Below are positions 20,981-33,460 of a stretch of DNA of 64,000 nucleotides, piece by piece. This stretch comes from Hyaloperonospora brassicae. Taxonomy: Eukaryota > Oomycota > Peronosporomycetes > Peronosporales > Peronosporaceae. Below the pieces are notes generated by a model that had not been told where the DNA came from, searched no databases, and saw only the letters and a list, made by a program, of their open reading frames with translations. The number at the start of each line of letters is the position of its first letter. Positions within the stretch are counted from its first letter, which is position 1. Position numbers and translations under genes: made by a program. The stretch is taken from assembly GCA_947650285.1 (NCBI GenBank), contig CANTFL010000421.1, forward strand, positions 62,001 through 126,000, written 5' to 3'.

Positions 20981-22094
20981 CTACTGACCCCAACATATTT
21001 TTGATGGTTTGTCTCGCTGTTGCGGCTTTGCAACAGCATCGGACCCTCGCCCTCCAGTTCTTCTAACTGGTGGACGGTTACTGCTCTCAGCACCACGGGG
21101 TTCTGAGATAGGGATACTGCATTCATATGCGTAGTTTTCCAGCTTATGACAGCTATGGCATCTTACCGATCGCTTGTCATTCGCAGGACGAGGTTTCTCG
21201 CCCTCGACATTACATAGGTCCATTGGTTCTGGACCTCCGACCGCTGATCGTCTCTACGGACGATAGGAAGCCAGCGTAGTGTAAGCCTGTCTTAAACTTA
21301 AGTATTCCTGCTTCGCAGCGTAGATCGCTTCGGAGAGCGTCTTTATCTCTCCGTGAAACAGGTGGTCCCTGACAGGACCATTTGCAAGACCTTGAATGAA
21401 TATTGTGATCTTTACAAATTCACTAACATGGTTCACTACCATGCAACTTGCAAGGTAGCGTACATGCTGAGCGTAAGCGTGAACCTTACGCTTACCCTGT
21501 TTGATTCCGAGGAGCTCAGATAGTGTCCTGAACTCTGCCCTGGGAGGCTCAAACGTCTCACTGAGCAGGGCCTTGAAGACGTCTAACGACTCGAACACGT
21601 TCGGGTCGTGCAACTTGAGATTCATGGCCCAATTCCTCACGTCCCCTGCCAAGTACGACTGAGCGAATGCGACTTTCCTTCGCTCATCGCCGATGCGACG
21701 GGCCTCGATGGCATCGTCGACTTCGACGAACTATCTTAACAGAGAGTCTTCCTCGGCTCCGTGATACTTGGATATCTCTAGATTTAGAGACTCGGTCGAC
21801 GCTCCCGTGTCGACTGCGCGGACTGGGACTGTCTCAGTTCTTCGTTCCGCTGGTGATCTTGTTGTTCAACAAGGTCACCTGCGCTCGCGACTCATCAAGT
21901 TCTCGTTGCAAGAACTTGCTAATGACGGAATGCTGCTGGTCTCTATCCCTTGTGGATAGCATGGCCCAACTAGCCCCCTCTTCAACGGTCGAACTCATTC
22001 GTTCGATCGCACTCCATTCGATATCGCTCAAATGGGAGCAGCTTTCACGAGTTCCGTGAAATCTGTCGCCTTCGACTTCGTCCAACATGTTCAT
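20981..22094 (-). pseudogene. Element C gag
   Basis: Start MNMLDEVEGDRFHGTRESCS at 22094, Q-rich coiled coil, gag core LAGDVRNWAMNLKLHDPNVF (21254-21652), and a knuckle RCHSCHKLENYAYEC in which the His is Asn but both central Cys remain. It has a frameshift near 21850 relative to B's reading and stops as in B. Confidence 0.88.
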
Positions 22095-22134
22095 GTTGGG
22101 CGATGCGAGTGTGGCACTTGGACGGACTATAAAG

Positions 22135-22142
22135 TGCTACCA
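22135..22142 (-). other. Element C primer binding site
   Basis: TGGTAGCA on the minus strand, two bases inside the 5' LTR. Confidence 0.75.
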
Positions 22143-22144
22143 GG

Positions 22145-22585
22145 TGTAACGGGGCACCGACAACTCCGTACTGGTCTCCCAGTACGGAGTTTACTATCTC
22201 TGACTGCAGTGATAGTCAGTGCCCTGCTAAGTGTTGCCCCAACACAGAGGAAGGAAAGGAGACTAAGGTGAAAGACTCTAGTCGTAGAAAAAGTACAACT
22301 GTTATTAATATAATTAAGTCCTATAACTCTCGTATCTCTGTTTGTCATGACTTAATTATACTGATGTAACTATTTGTATGATGACGTCTACTCACCACCC
22401 ATTGCGCGCGTCTAGCAGCAATTGGCGGGTTGATCTCATCACAACATAAACCAATGTATAGACCCTCCGGTCACCTAACGATATCATCATGCTCTGTGAT
22501 ATTGTTGAAAGAATATTCATCGTAATATTATTTATTGTCATTTTATCCTTAATGACAATATCATGTAACGGGCTACCGCGACACA
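22145..22585 (-). repeat. 5' LTR of element C
   Basis: 441 bp. The inner end is TGTAACGGGG; the outer end is degraded (CTACCGCGACACA where CTACCCCGTTACA is expected). The part next to the primer site matches the B 5' LTR; the distal part matches the B 3' LTR. Hairpin arms such as CTCCGTACTGG/CCAGTACGGAG persist. Confidence 0.92.
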
Positions 22586-24441
22586 TGAACCATGTGATGT
22601 ATACCCCATCTTTATAAAGCAGTACAAAGTACAGTTGTACAGGCATTTTAGCCACCTAAGAGTATTTTTTGCGTTATACTCTAGTAGGCCAAAATCTTTC
22701 ATTGAAGTACTGAGACGGTTTTTTTCGCGTACATTAGAATGAACATCGTTTCACCGTTCGGTCACTAGAAGATACGTGCATTGCAAAGGCATCCAGATTG
22801 TAAGAGATTGTATTCTACATATGGTCTTCACTCTCGTGCACCTTGTGCCACTAAATTTTAGAATCGTTGATCCCTAGAACCAGGACAATATTCTCTGTGA
22901 TCCGATGTACTCGTTGAGTTGTATCTCGAAACGTAATTCACTCGGGTTAAGTCACTGTCTGTTCTACAAAATAAGTGCTCCTTTGAGATGAAGCTTTCCT
23001 TTCGCAGAAGTTGTGGTAACTCCGCTGCACAAACCAATTAATTTTTAAAATTTTACCATTAAAAATAATTTAAACCTGTCAGTAAGAACGCATTTTCCAA
23101 ACTGCAGGTAGCTGCATCACGACCGTTGAAGTGTTTTCGTTGACAAGTGTGCACCTATTCATACATCTGTTTATACAAAGACGCTTTTCTACATGCCGAA
23201 GCCCTCTTTATCCTGTTGTTAGCGGTAATAAGGCGTATTTCGGGCATGTCGTTAGTCTCGGTAATCCAGATATTTCGGAACATCCTTCTCATCACCTGCA
23301 ACCGCACCAATACATGTTTGTTAGTCCTCATGAAAAACAATAGCTCTTATTGATTGACTAAACGATATCTCAAGCTGCCTGGGTCGTACCTTTAGTACCT
23401 AGAACAGCACTATGTATGCAACATTTATCAGCGACTGTCTAACATTGTTCTTCTAGCAATTTACCCCAACTTTGATATCTGCGTATTGATACATTGGCAG
23501 ATCGTGTAAGTTATACTAAAGGGTTTAAATTTCCGTTACCGACATGTCAAACGACATGCCGCCTTATGCCGTTGACTTTCTAAAATGTTGATGTATAAGC
23601 TTGTTGACTGAATTTAAACACAAAGCTTGTATACTACGTTGACTCCCATTATCGTTACTTCTAAATGAATTAACTCTACAAGTTGTCGTTTGTAGAACTA
23701 GTGAACACTTGTAGTCGGGCTTTTGTGAAAGGAATGAATGGATGTTTGCGATCAACTCTTCCTTTAGCAACGATATATATTATTCGCGCAAAAGATGCTG
23801 TACATAACATTAATTAGGTTGGGCGTACTAAAAAGAAAACGACCCGCGACTTCAACCAGGAGCTTCTAATATTATAGGCACCTCGTGTAGATTGTATATA
23901 ATTATAAACGATATCCAAGCAACTGCACTTACGTCAATCGTCAATCCTTTTATCTTGTTTTCGACATAAAAATAAGTCTTGCATATGCAACACACCTGGA
24001 AATGCATGCAGGAATACGTAAAACCGAATTCCGCACGACACATTCAATATATGTAGTAGGCGAAAACAGAAGCATACCCTGCGTTTTACAACTAGAAATT
24101 CTCATCCTTCGCTCCACGAGAAAGAAGACGGTTCCGCCCCACCTCAAAATAATCTAAATTTCTTGTTTTTTGCAATCGACGCCTTCTGTTAAGAGCCCGC
24201 ATGGAATGGATTGGCCGTTTGATTCCGAGCCGATATATATACAGCCCAACTTGTAAATTATAACGATAAAACCGGAATTTTCTAGAAAGGCTACTCCCAC
24301 GCAATATTTTGTCACGGCCACATATTGATCTCATTAGCTAGTCATTTTGACACACGATGAAGAATGCATATATATTGTACTAAAAAGCTGGAGACATGGT
24401 TTTGTGCTGGGGATTAGTTAAGATTGATGCGATGATAAATG
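22586..24441. other. AT-rich stretch, nothing recognised
   Basis: Unique-looking AT-rich DNA between element C and an LTR fragment. No open frame above about 70 codons looks like protein, and no repeat ends were found. Confidence 0.6.
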
Positions 24442-24680
24442 TGTGGTGGGGTGGAATTTTTAAGATGTGTGAAGAGACCCAAAGCACTCACTTTGTCGGA
24501 CTGACGACTGACGGAGCGGGTACTCCGACGCCGCGCATGGACCTTGACTCACCTTTTGTACCCGTTTGCGAGCGGGTTGCACTTTTCGGTAAGCGTGGTA
24601 GAGATGTATATCTTGGTATGTATAGAGCCAGAAATGAGGACCTGAGTGGATATGCTTCACTCGATGAGCCTGTAGGTCTT
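24442..24680 (-). repeat. Fragment of a D-type LTR
   Basis: TGTGGTGGGGTGGA, then GAGAC, CACTCAC, GGGTAC, CTCACCTT, TGTACCCGT and GCGGGTTGC follow in the same order as the D LTR inner end (28983-29120). Strongly diverged; similarity fades after about 24680. Confidence 0.55.
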
Positions 24681-25257
24681 TACTTGATCAAATTGGTCGA
24701 AAGTGGTTGTATAGCCAAATTCTTCAGAAAGTTTATCGCTCCTCGACGTTTCCTTGTTGTTTCAGGGTGGTGGACTACATAACCTTCGCTCTTTTCCCTG
24801 ACCACGGAGTTGGGCGGCCGCGTCCAAAATCGGATCCTTGGCGGGGCTTTTTTACTCAGCAAGCCCACGGGCCAAAGACTTTCTTGATGTCTATTCACTC
24901 TTGACCCTGCGTCGTGACTGTCTTCAACGGGTGAACCAAAGTCATTTCCTTTCCCGTAACAAGCAAACAGACTTAACAGTATCTTTAATCACGATAACGA
25001 CGTGCCCCGTAGATCGCGGATTTATTAGCATATGAAATATTTTGAGAAATCAATCCATCGATATGATTACAGATAAACCAATGAGGGGCCGAGGACTACC
25101 CTTAAGGTCCGAGGTCTACCGATGAGGGACCAATTTCAACCAATGAATGACCGTTTCCACATAATGAGGAATCGAGGTCTACCTCCTGGAACAAGAACTT
25201 TCTACCATTTCCATGAGGAAACGTGGTCCATTCCTCCAGTATTAATTAAAGGGTACC

Positions 25258-25726
25258 TAAAACGGAGTAGGCCCGTTACGAAAAAATTGGAACAAAAGTA
25301 CCAATTTTTGAATATCATCTATCTTGAGAATATATGATCAACATCACTCGAGAAAAGAGATGTTGACGGTATATATCCTCTAAGGGTAATATCTGTGGAT
25401 GTCCACTTCTTGGTTGATGTACCGTGTCCATCAACTAGTTTAATCACCAATGGCTGCTCGGCGCGCGCAATAAGTGATGGACAGAAGACCCACATGGGAA
25501 TCAGTAGTTGAATATAGTTAGATTAAGACGAAAGATGAGTAAGTAAGAAATTTAGCTTTATTGTGTAACAATTCTACTTTCCCCTCAAGACAGAGCTTTC
25601 GGGTCTAAATTGTCTTGGTAGCGCTTCCGATAGCCACGTGTACGTGACGCCGGGCGTACGCACCCTTGTATTGATATCAATAAAATGCCTTTCTTAGCTA
25701 TCTGAGCAAGGGCGTGCCCCGTTACA
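25258..25726 (+). repeat. Solo LTR of the TGTAACGG superfamily, with perfect 5-bp duplication
   Basis: 469 bp; the start is decayed (TAAAACGGAGTAGGCCCGTTACG), the end is GTGCCCCGTTACA. GTACC occurs directly before 25258 and directly after 25726 (25727-25731). The internal order (GGTTGATG...CATCAAC, GGCGCGCGCAATAAGTGATG, CTTTATTGTGTAACAATTCTAC) follows the A/B LTR plan with other bases. Arms AAAAATTGG/CCAATTTTT (25282-25309) and TCAACATC/GATGTTGA (25338-25366) form hairpins. Confidence 0.88.
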
Positions 25727-25731
25727 GTACC

Positions 25732-28700
25732 CTTGCCACGATTCTCTTGTTGGTTGTTCCCGTCGATTAACTAATTTCTACCCGTTCGCCTCCGGGCCCC
25801 CTTTCTCCTCGGGACTTTTTCCTGGTATGCGGCCTCATATCTCTCCCCTCATCGGCCCTTTGGTCTCTTAATTTCCGAATAGCACTCCACCACAAATGTC
25901 AATGTAGAGATTTTTCATGAAAAAATATCCTATTTACCCATAAATTTGTTCTCTGTGACTCATTATACAAACCAACACGACCTTTTGCTACCGGCTTAAA
26001 TCGATCAAACAGTATACCATAATTTTTCCTAAACTAGAATCTTCAACTACATTTTGGCAGTGTACTACGTATAGGTATCAATAATTTCATTTTGTCGATA
26101 CATCGTTTTTTAGCCTGCCAATTGACTGAGAATTGACCTTTTAGCTACAAATATAAGACCATGCATATTTGGGACGATTAAATGGTCATATGTGGAGTTC
26201 CAACTTTCTGATAACCACAAGAGATACACCTTTGTCTCTATCATCTTTATGTAGTAATTATTGCTCGATCAATCAGTAAACGATGGGGAGACAAGTTGAT
26301 AAAATTCAGGCTTAATATATAAATAGACACTTGCAGGATCTCGTCAACTGTGGCCGTGATGTTGTTTTTGCGTCATACTAAAGTGACTGTATAAAATGAA
26401 AGGAAGGCATGGTAGCCAGCCATCACGATTTCCTAATCGTCATTGCGTAAATGTCATGGCGATTCCTCGTAGCGGCAAACTCTCACGCACTAACAACTTC
26501 AATATAGAGAATGCCGGACATAGATAGAGACAGCTATGGCGTGCTAATCTACGATACAAAAATCAATTTGTTTTTAATTTGTGCAAAGTAATCTCTGATC
26601 GAGATATGATTGATGGAAAAGAAAAAATGTATTTTAGGCATGCGAAGGAGTCACTTTATTGTGTAGGACGGCTATCGAGATTAACGTGTCGTCTTTGGTC
26701 AATTAATCTGCCCGTCACCAGCCTTCCGGTAGATAGACCTATGGTCACACATCTCTTGTTCACCCATAATAGCATTCTTGTGTGTCCAAGTTTGTCACTA
26801 GTAGGAGACGTCACTATTGAAGATTGGAATCTTCCATAGATATAGCCTAATTATACGGACAGTACAATTGTGCTGAAGCGCTTCAGTTCATTGCAATGAC
26901 GACCCCACGGTAAGCTATGAGATAGTCGCATTAAATTTTACCTCAGGTGTTGACGGCGGTATGGTCTATTAGGGCTCTCATCTTCTGGCCTAATAGCATT
27001 GCGATTAATCGACACGCGATCCCTTGACCTGAAAGCCAGTACCGATATATGGTTAATTAATATATTTCGTACGCTATGGTAGTTTTTCGACAAGTATAGA
27101 CAGTGAAAAATTTATGTGATGCTTCACAATATCCCCTCTAGGATATATATATATATATGATTGTAGTCGATTCTTGTTTTCCATGGGATATGGACGGATT
27201 GCGTCTGAAGGTGAACCTTAATAAGATATTGCAGTTGGTTAGACAAATCATATGGAGTATATTGTTGGTAAAAGCGGACCGCTCCCGTGTTAGTGTGGTG
27301 AAGTGGAAAACGAAAATAGTCTTGATTACGATAAGGGTCGATCCAAGATAGCATCTTCTAGGTCTGCCTGATCTGATATGAATTTACGGTCATAACCTAA
27401 TTCTTCCTGAGACGGTACGGTCATCAATTATCTGGAATTTCAAATACATCGAGTTCAACAACCTGTCTGACGATACGTGGGATCTACTTGTCTGTCTTAA
27501 AGCAATTTCCTATTGTTGATCACAAAGATACACAGTTCACACATGGATAATCTCCGATCCTGACCAGAGATTAGTCAAGATCGATGATTTGAATTTGACT
27601 AGTTCCGGATCGTTAGATCTTCCAAAACTAGCATTATCATGACAAAACCTTTTAAGGTTATTTCAATAGTGGTATGTATATATAATTAATAAAACAACTG
27701 TTTCTGGGTATTTGATTATCATAATGTGATGCAAAGAGATTAAGAAAAGAATGAGCGAGTCAGTGGTATGTATTTTGAGACTGAAGTATGAATCGATATC
27801 GATAATAAGGAAGCTCGTTGGGCACGCTTCTTTGCTATTAGCCCATATACGTTTAGTTATAGCTTGGATGCCTTACAAACAATGATAAATTTTGAATAAT
27901 GTTTCGTGTAAATAGAGATTACTCGTAGAGGGTCGGACCAACCTTAATACAAAGGGATTTTAGTATGATATTTGCCGTGCTATCGATTGAGCATGGACAC
28001 GTGGATGATGGATATACCGAGCGTCCTTCTACGTACTTGATGGAATATAGGGAAGGCATTGCAAAGCTCGAATCAAAAATGACAATAGAAGTCACCTAAT
28101 TTGATGGTGTAAAGGTGATTTGAATAGCTTATAAATTGGGCAAGTGGTTATACATACTTACATAATGTATGGACACATACTTATATATTTTTCGAATTTT
28201 GTTTATATACTAGAGTCAATGCTGGAGTACAAAACTTGATCTTTGGCACGTAGGATAAAGGCATCATTTTTAAAATATGATTTCTAAGAGGATCTGTTTT
28301 TAAATTCAACAAAAGTCTAGATTGTATTCGGGAAATTTGAAAATAAAAAGTATTAGGTAAAGTATCGATTCGTTTGGTTAATATGTCTGATGTCACTTGC
28401 ACGCTTGCAGCATCAACATGAATCTGCACTCACCGGCAAAACATTTTTGGCATCCCGAAATTTAAAGAAACAGTATAAGAGCCTTTGCTCTAAAGTATTT
28501 GCAAAGGGTTATCAAGAGCTCTCACATACTTCACCGAGCTGCGATTCGACGCAAAAAACGTGATGGACAAAAGAAATCGATTTTTTTCTATACTGACACG
28601 CGATTTTTGCAAAAACTGGTCTAAAGTTTCAAGAAACAAAGAAGAAGAATAAATAAATGTAAGAGCGGTCAAGTGAACAAGCGTCTACAATTGAATTGTG

Positions 28701-28982
28701 TCGATTAAGAAGACATTTAAACCGAAAATATGGACCGCAAACCTGATCATACAATTCAAGCTCGCAAGACACATCAAGTGTTTAAAAGTCCTTTTCGTGG
28801 ATATGAGACAAGTGTAAGCGATCCAATTATCTTCAAAAGTAGGTCGATCTCTTCCAAAATGAGAACACTCTGATTGGGTTGCTGTGTGGAGAAATTTTGT
28901 AAAGCGATCGTATTAGCAAGCCCAAATATTTACTGAAATAAGTAATTCTTTTTTCAGTTGCAAATAGCTCAAGCCAAATTAA
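25732..28982. other. AT-rich stretch, nothing recognised
   Basis: 3.2 kb of AT-rich DNA with short (AT)n runs (near 27146-27158). No coding or repeat signal was found on either strand. The last bases flank the element D LTR. Confidence 0.6.
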
Positions 28983-30207
28983 TATGGTGGAGTGGTGATC
29001 CCTTGATTTGCGAGACGATCCCGACTCACCACTCGCGGCTGCCCGTTCGACTAATGGAGGGGGTACACCGATATGTGGTGTATGCTTCGCTCACCTTATG
29101 TGCCCGTCGGTAGGGCGGGTTGCGCTCTTCTTGGTGGACTTGAGCTGAGGCTGAACTTGACAGTTTAAGGATAGGGGTAGATTGGGGGGAAATTCTTCAC
29201 CCGGTCAAACGTAGGCGAGGATCGAGTGGGAATTCTTCACTCGATCGTAAGTAGACTTGGGCGTTCTCCCAGAGTCGCCTGTGTCCAAAGATAATTATTG
29301 ATCCGCGAGCCTTCTGACCACTTGAGCCGTCTCGCGATCTTGAGCTAGAACCGTTAGGTTTCCTGCGTCCGATCGCAGTGGGGAAGGTGAGATTGACGTT
29401 CCTCCTGACCACAAAATCCAAGTGCGAAGTTTGTAAAGACGCGGGTGGCTCTCTGTTCAACGGGAGACCAAAGATCTTGCCCGGAAGAAGTCGACGCGTG
29501 TCTTTAGTTGCAAAGTCAATTCTGTTAATGTAAACCAACCAAGTCCAAACCCTACGACTATGCCTATCTCTTAGCTACAGAACTGTTGCATATCGCCTGA
29601 CAATGCCATTCACTTCTTGCATCATGTGGTCCACAGCAGATACTCAGGTGGCGGATCGCTCGGGTAGTGGATCTCTCGGGTAGTGGATCGCTCGGATAGT
29701 GGATCGCGGTATGTGGTCCTCAATAATCATGCAGCCACACAATCAAGAAGTACACACCCAGGATCGATAGTGGTCGATCACTCGAGTCTCTGATCGGCAT
29801 ACACAGTCGAATATTTGTCACTCTTGAGACCTCGCATGTTTTATGACTGTGAAAATACACTCCTCCAGCCTGATTCCATATTCACCCATTATACATTGTC
29901 ATTATCGATCACGTGATCCGGACTTTGGTCACCTCTCGAGTGATCCGGTCCCTGTAGTTTAGTGATCCGAGCCCTTGATCGCGGATCTTGATCGGTCAAT
30001 CGTTGATCGCTGACTATACTCCTTATTGACCTTTTGGAAAATCAATTTGCATCATTCAAACAGTCTTTTTCTTTTACTCAGTCGTTTGGTCACATTCCTC
30101 GTGCCAACAGGCCCGTCCCCGAGCGCGCTTCACCAATCAAACTGCTTTCGCACCTAATGCGGTTCGCACACTCCACCTTTCCATCCTTCTTTCTCTGCCC
30201 TTCTCCA
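28983..30207 (-). repeat. 3' LTR of element D
   Basis: 1,225 bp. On the minus strand it starts TGGAGAAGGG and ends near CCACCATA. It aligns without large gaps to 40258-41481. The ~190 bp at the left end differ by about one base in eight; the other ~1,030 bp differ at about four positions. Confidence 0.9.
29648..29710. repeat. Short tandem repeat in D LTR
   Basis: About four units of 16-19 bp, GTGGATCGCTCGGGTA with variants, in a region dense in GATC. The same array is at 40922-40985. Confidence 0.85.
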
Positions 30208-30275
30208 ATAATTGTCGTCTGCACCGGTGATCGACATACATCGTTGGTCGACTCTGCACTTCTAACATTAATAGA

Positions 30276-32620
30276 CCTGAATCATCCGCAACTTACAGCT
30301 CGCTTGCATCTCAAACTCCCGCTTCGGGGACTGGTAATCCTACCCTGCCTTTTCCTCCGCCACCGGTTTCTACTGGTTGAAGGTGTACCGTTTTTTCTTC
30401 GACACGGGTGAGCGCTACGTCCTTAGTAAATCGCGAGAGTAGGCCCTCATAGATCGCGGCACTCTGAAACTAACTGGACCTTCAGGAAGCGATTGTGAGA
30501 GGTACCCGTTCGATGGAGCAACAATTTCAAGACCAGAAGTTGCAGTCCGACCGGCTCCAGGTGGAACTACGATCGTACGTCTACATCTCCCCGCGCTTGG
30601 CGGAGCATGTCCCGGAACGCCATCTTAGCATCTGGACCAATCACCAGAATTTGATTGAGAGGTCACGTGAACTTCGAACAAATCTGGCACGACGCGGTAG
30701 TCAGGATAACGTAATCCGGGAGTTTAAGACGTCTCCTTTGGAAGATAAAAATAGACTTTTAATGTAAAAAATAGATGGGCGAATTCGCGAGTTGCCTATC
30801 GCCCAAAAACGAAGGGAGAAGTTGACTTCGCGCCTGTCTGCCTCGAAACAAAGTCCCCGGGGGCGATCTATAAGCTGCCACGCTTAAGGCATACAAGTAT
30901 AAGACTCGTTTAAAAGGGTAATAAGAAACTTGGAATGGCCAAAACGGCGTTCAAAGACCGGTCGAGGTCATACAAAGGCCACCATCTCGAATATGAGCAC
31001 GTTGAAGTGGAGCTGTAGCGTTTGGGAGCGAATCTCGCGGACCGTACAGCCAAGGTGGATTGCCTTCGCAGATAAGAATTGGACTGGAAACAGAAGTGTT
31101 CCTCATCCGTCCGCGATCGCGACGTGACCCGGACCCACATGGCTCAGCTGGCTTCTGGCACTCTTCGCCTCACTTCGGGCGTCCCGTCTGCTGCTTTTGC
31201 TACCCGACCAACCAGCAAGTAATCCAGGTCCATAGAAATAAATTTACCGATCAAGCGTCCCCGCGCAACAAAGGTGACGATATCCGAAACGGCGTCGGTG
31301 GCTACCCCCTCGGTTAAGTCAGCCGATGGGTCCCTGCGATCCACTAGTCCAGTGCGATCCGTCAAACCTTCCAGATCTGATATATCATTCCTCGTATCGG
31401 CGCGATCTTCCCGACAGGAGCCCCTGACGACTCCAAAGCTACGTCTGGGTATGCACGGACTTCGTCAACCCAAGGCATCTCACGTAAGACTCGATCTGAC
31501 TTTAAAGCAAGAAGCAGACTGGCCCAGAAGCTTCGGCTTGCAATCTGCGTCTCTCAGATATAGAGCGATTGTACAATACCGAAGAGGATACTCTATCTGC
31601 CTTGTCTGTATCGCGTTCTTCGTTGCGGTGACGTGGATCGTCGATTAGATTTCTGCCTTGATTATAATCGACTCCTGCCCGAATTCTTGTGAATTTTCTG
31701 AGTCCTAAGTCTGGTTCATATCGACTCCCGAGTAAATATGCTCCTGCTGCAACACGTACAAATATGAAAGAGAATTGCTTCCGCCGACTAACACACAATC
31801 AGGAGGACCCAAACGACGTACCCCGCGATCAATGATTTGCCAGATAACGTGATCAGGTACCCTGGACATACCTTCAAATACACCCGTGGTCGGCCCGTAG
31901 TGTTAACTTGACTTACGTAGCGCGGGTGGATGTAGATTCCCCATTCACGCATCTGACGCGGCCAAAAGGGTTCATCTTCCCAGTATTCACAGATCCTCGA
32001 TCAAACGCTGTTCCGCCTGAATCCGAGTAGATTCTGCGTTTGGTCACCTCGGCTTTTGTGCTGGCGCTATATTAGCAAGAGCCCTGGTCCCGCTATCCGA
32101 GCCAAGTCACATTAGTTTCTTTTAGCGCGACTGGTCAGTTCGCAGAGTTGTAATCCTGAATCGCTACTTCGAGACCCGGCTCCTGCAGGCTCTGTGGGAA
32201 GCGACCCACTACGTATACCTGCCAATCGAGTAGCGCGATCGCTATCCGGAGCTGGCGCAGCTTACCAGCAGCGCAAACAGCGGCGATCGCAATCCGGACT
32301 TTAATGGAAAAAGCAGTTGCTGGTCATCTTTTAAGGGGTGATCGATGGAAACTGTGACATAGACTTGATCCTAGATCCCCATTCATGCATCTCCCTTCTC
32401 CACTTAAAATGCGTCCGTTAAATATAAGTCTTGTATTCCGCAGAAGAACATGCCCGACCTGATCACATCGTGGCGCTTGGAACAAGCTGAACTCTGGCGC
32501 AACCAATTTGATTTCGAATTGAGGATCACCCAGGTTCGTCTCTCGCCCGCCTGTCCAGGAATTGTTCCCGATGTAGTCCATAGTGATCCGCACAGTCTCT
32601 TCAATTAATCATTATATACT
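30276..32620 (+). pseudogene. Element D antisense reading frame: coiled coil plus membrane segment, decayed
   Basis: On the strand opposite to D's gag-pol, from just inside the 3' LTR to the chromodomain. In order: a Ser/Pro-rich start (LASQTPASGTGNPTLPFPPP), a coiled coil (MEQQFQDQKLQSDRLQVELR; REFKTSPLEDKNRLL; RIRELPIAQKRREKLTSRLS), a Ser/Arg-rich stretch (SLRSTSPVRSVKPSRSDISF), a hydrophobic segment ICLVCIAFFVAVTWIVD (about 31595-31645) like a membrane helix, then SGTLDIPSN and other pieces to about 32300. Many stops and frameshifts. The layout resembles a membrane-anchored coiled-coil protein. I recognise no family, and the far end is uncertain. Confidence 0.5.
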
Positions 32621-32759
32621 GAATACATTTATATCATTTTCTTTTTTGTCTATCGACATAACTTTACTCATTTGCCTTGTAATATATACCCCCTGCGATC
32701 GGGCTTCAATACCCTGGATGGACACGCGCCACATCTCTCCCGGTACGATTTTTGCAACC

Positions 32760-33460
32760 TTATTGCAGGCCAATTTTGATTCGACACATCAGGTATACAT
32801 CCACTGCTGTTTCGAGTGATTGCATCACCTTGAAGCGATTATTGCTAACTCGATCGCTATCGAACGCTTGCAGCAAGGCTCTACATTTTAAGTCATCTTC
32901 GTCTGTCCATGTCAAACTTCCAGATCTCCTCCATTGCACCAATTACTGGCATTGGATTCTTTCAAAGCAGGTCTTTCTGCATAAACGCACCTCCATTATC
33001 TTCTCGACTTCAAATTTATCTATATCTAATGTGCGTTTCAAGCTGTCTCCTAACAGCATGGCTTCGTCAAAATCGAGCCGATCCACCTCCTATAACATTT
33101 AACTGATTTCTTGGCCGATTTAGTCTCTTTACTCGCTTTAGCGTCGATACATGTACCAGTAGGAACAATCGACACGGAGCACCCCAAAACTTCCAACCGC
33201 ACCGCGTGTCTTCCGCAGAGTTCCTTTACCCGTAATGGACCATCCCGCATGTGTGCCATTTTCGAACGTATCCTTATTTCGCGCAAACAAAGTAGAGCCA
33301 TATTTGCGATTCAAGCTTGCTCTCATGTGATCACTTTTCAGTATTTTGTTGATCGGCCCGGGCCTCAATCGCGATTCGTATACGATCGTAGACTCCTTCT
33401 TGATCGTAGATATTGACGCTGTATATAATATCTCCATCTTCGGTATCCATGATCCCATCA
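32760..33460 (-). pseudogene. Element D integrase C-terminal module and chromodomain
   Basis: Minus strand: RSKMAHMRDGPLRVKELCGR, HAVRLEVLG (GPF/Y-like module, 33301-33150), then DKFEVEKIMEVRLCRKTCFE, a stop, LVQWRRSG, WTDEDDLKCRALLQAFD, the outline of a chromodomain (about 33025-32800). Broken by stops and shifts. Confidence 0.72.

Larger units (their letters stand above)
12247..22585 (-). mobile_element. Element C: inverted near-copy of B, interrupted by two insertions
   Basis: A minus-strand chromodomain Gypsy: 5' LTR 22145-22585, primer site 22135-22142, gag, protease, RT, RNase H, integrase, chromodomain, PPT, and 3' LTR 14199-12247 split by a DNA transposon. For most of the internal region a base at B position x corresponds to C position 23077-x, with only scattered differences. 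A solo LTR of the D type sits at 19242-20376. The flanking 5-mers (TTCGA at 12242-12246, TGAAC at 22586-22590) do not match, unlike B's. Stops after WSWKA, EVLS, PETDG and PPSYDC are shared with B. Confidence 0.93.

Noticed and set aside
24396..24782. Plus-strand 128-codon ORF
   Set aside because: It overlaps the D-type LTR fragment and has no protein-like pattern; its openness is likely chance.
29197..29538. 113-codon ORF repeated identically at 40471-40812
   Set aside because: It is inside the two D LTRs; identity reflects LTR identity, and the composition is not protein-like.
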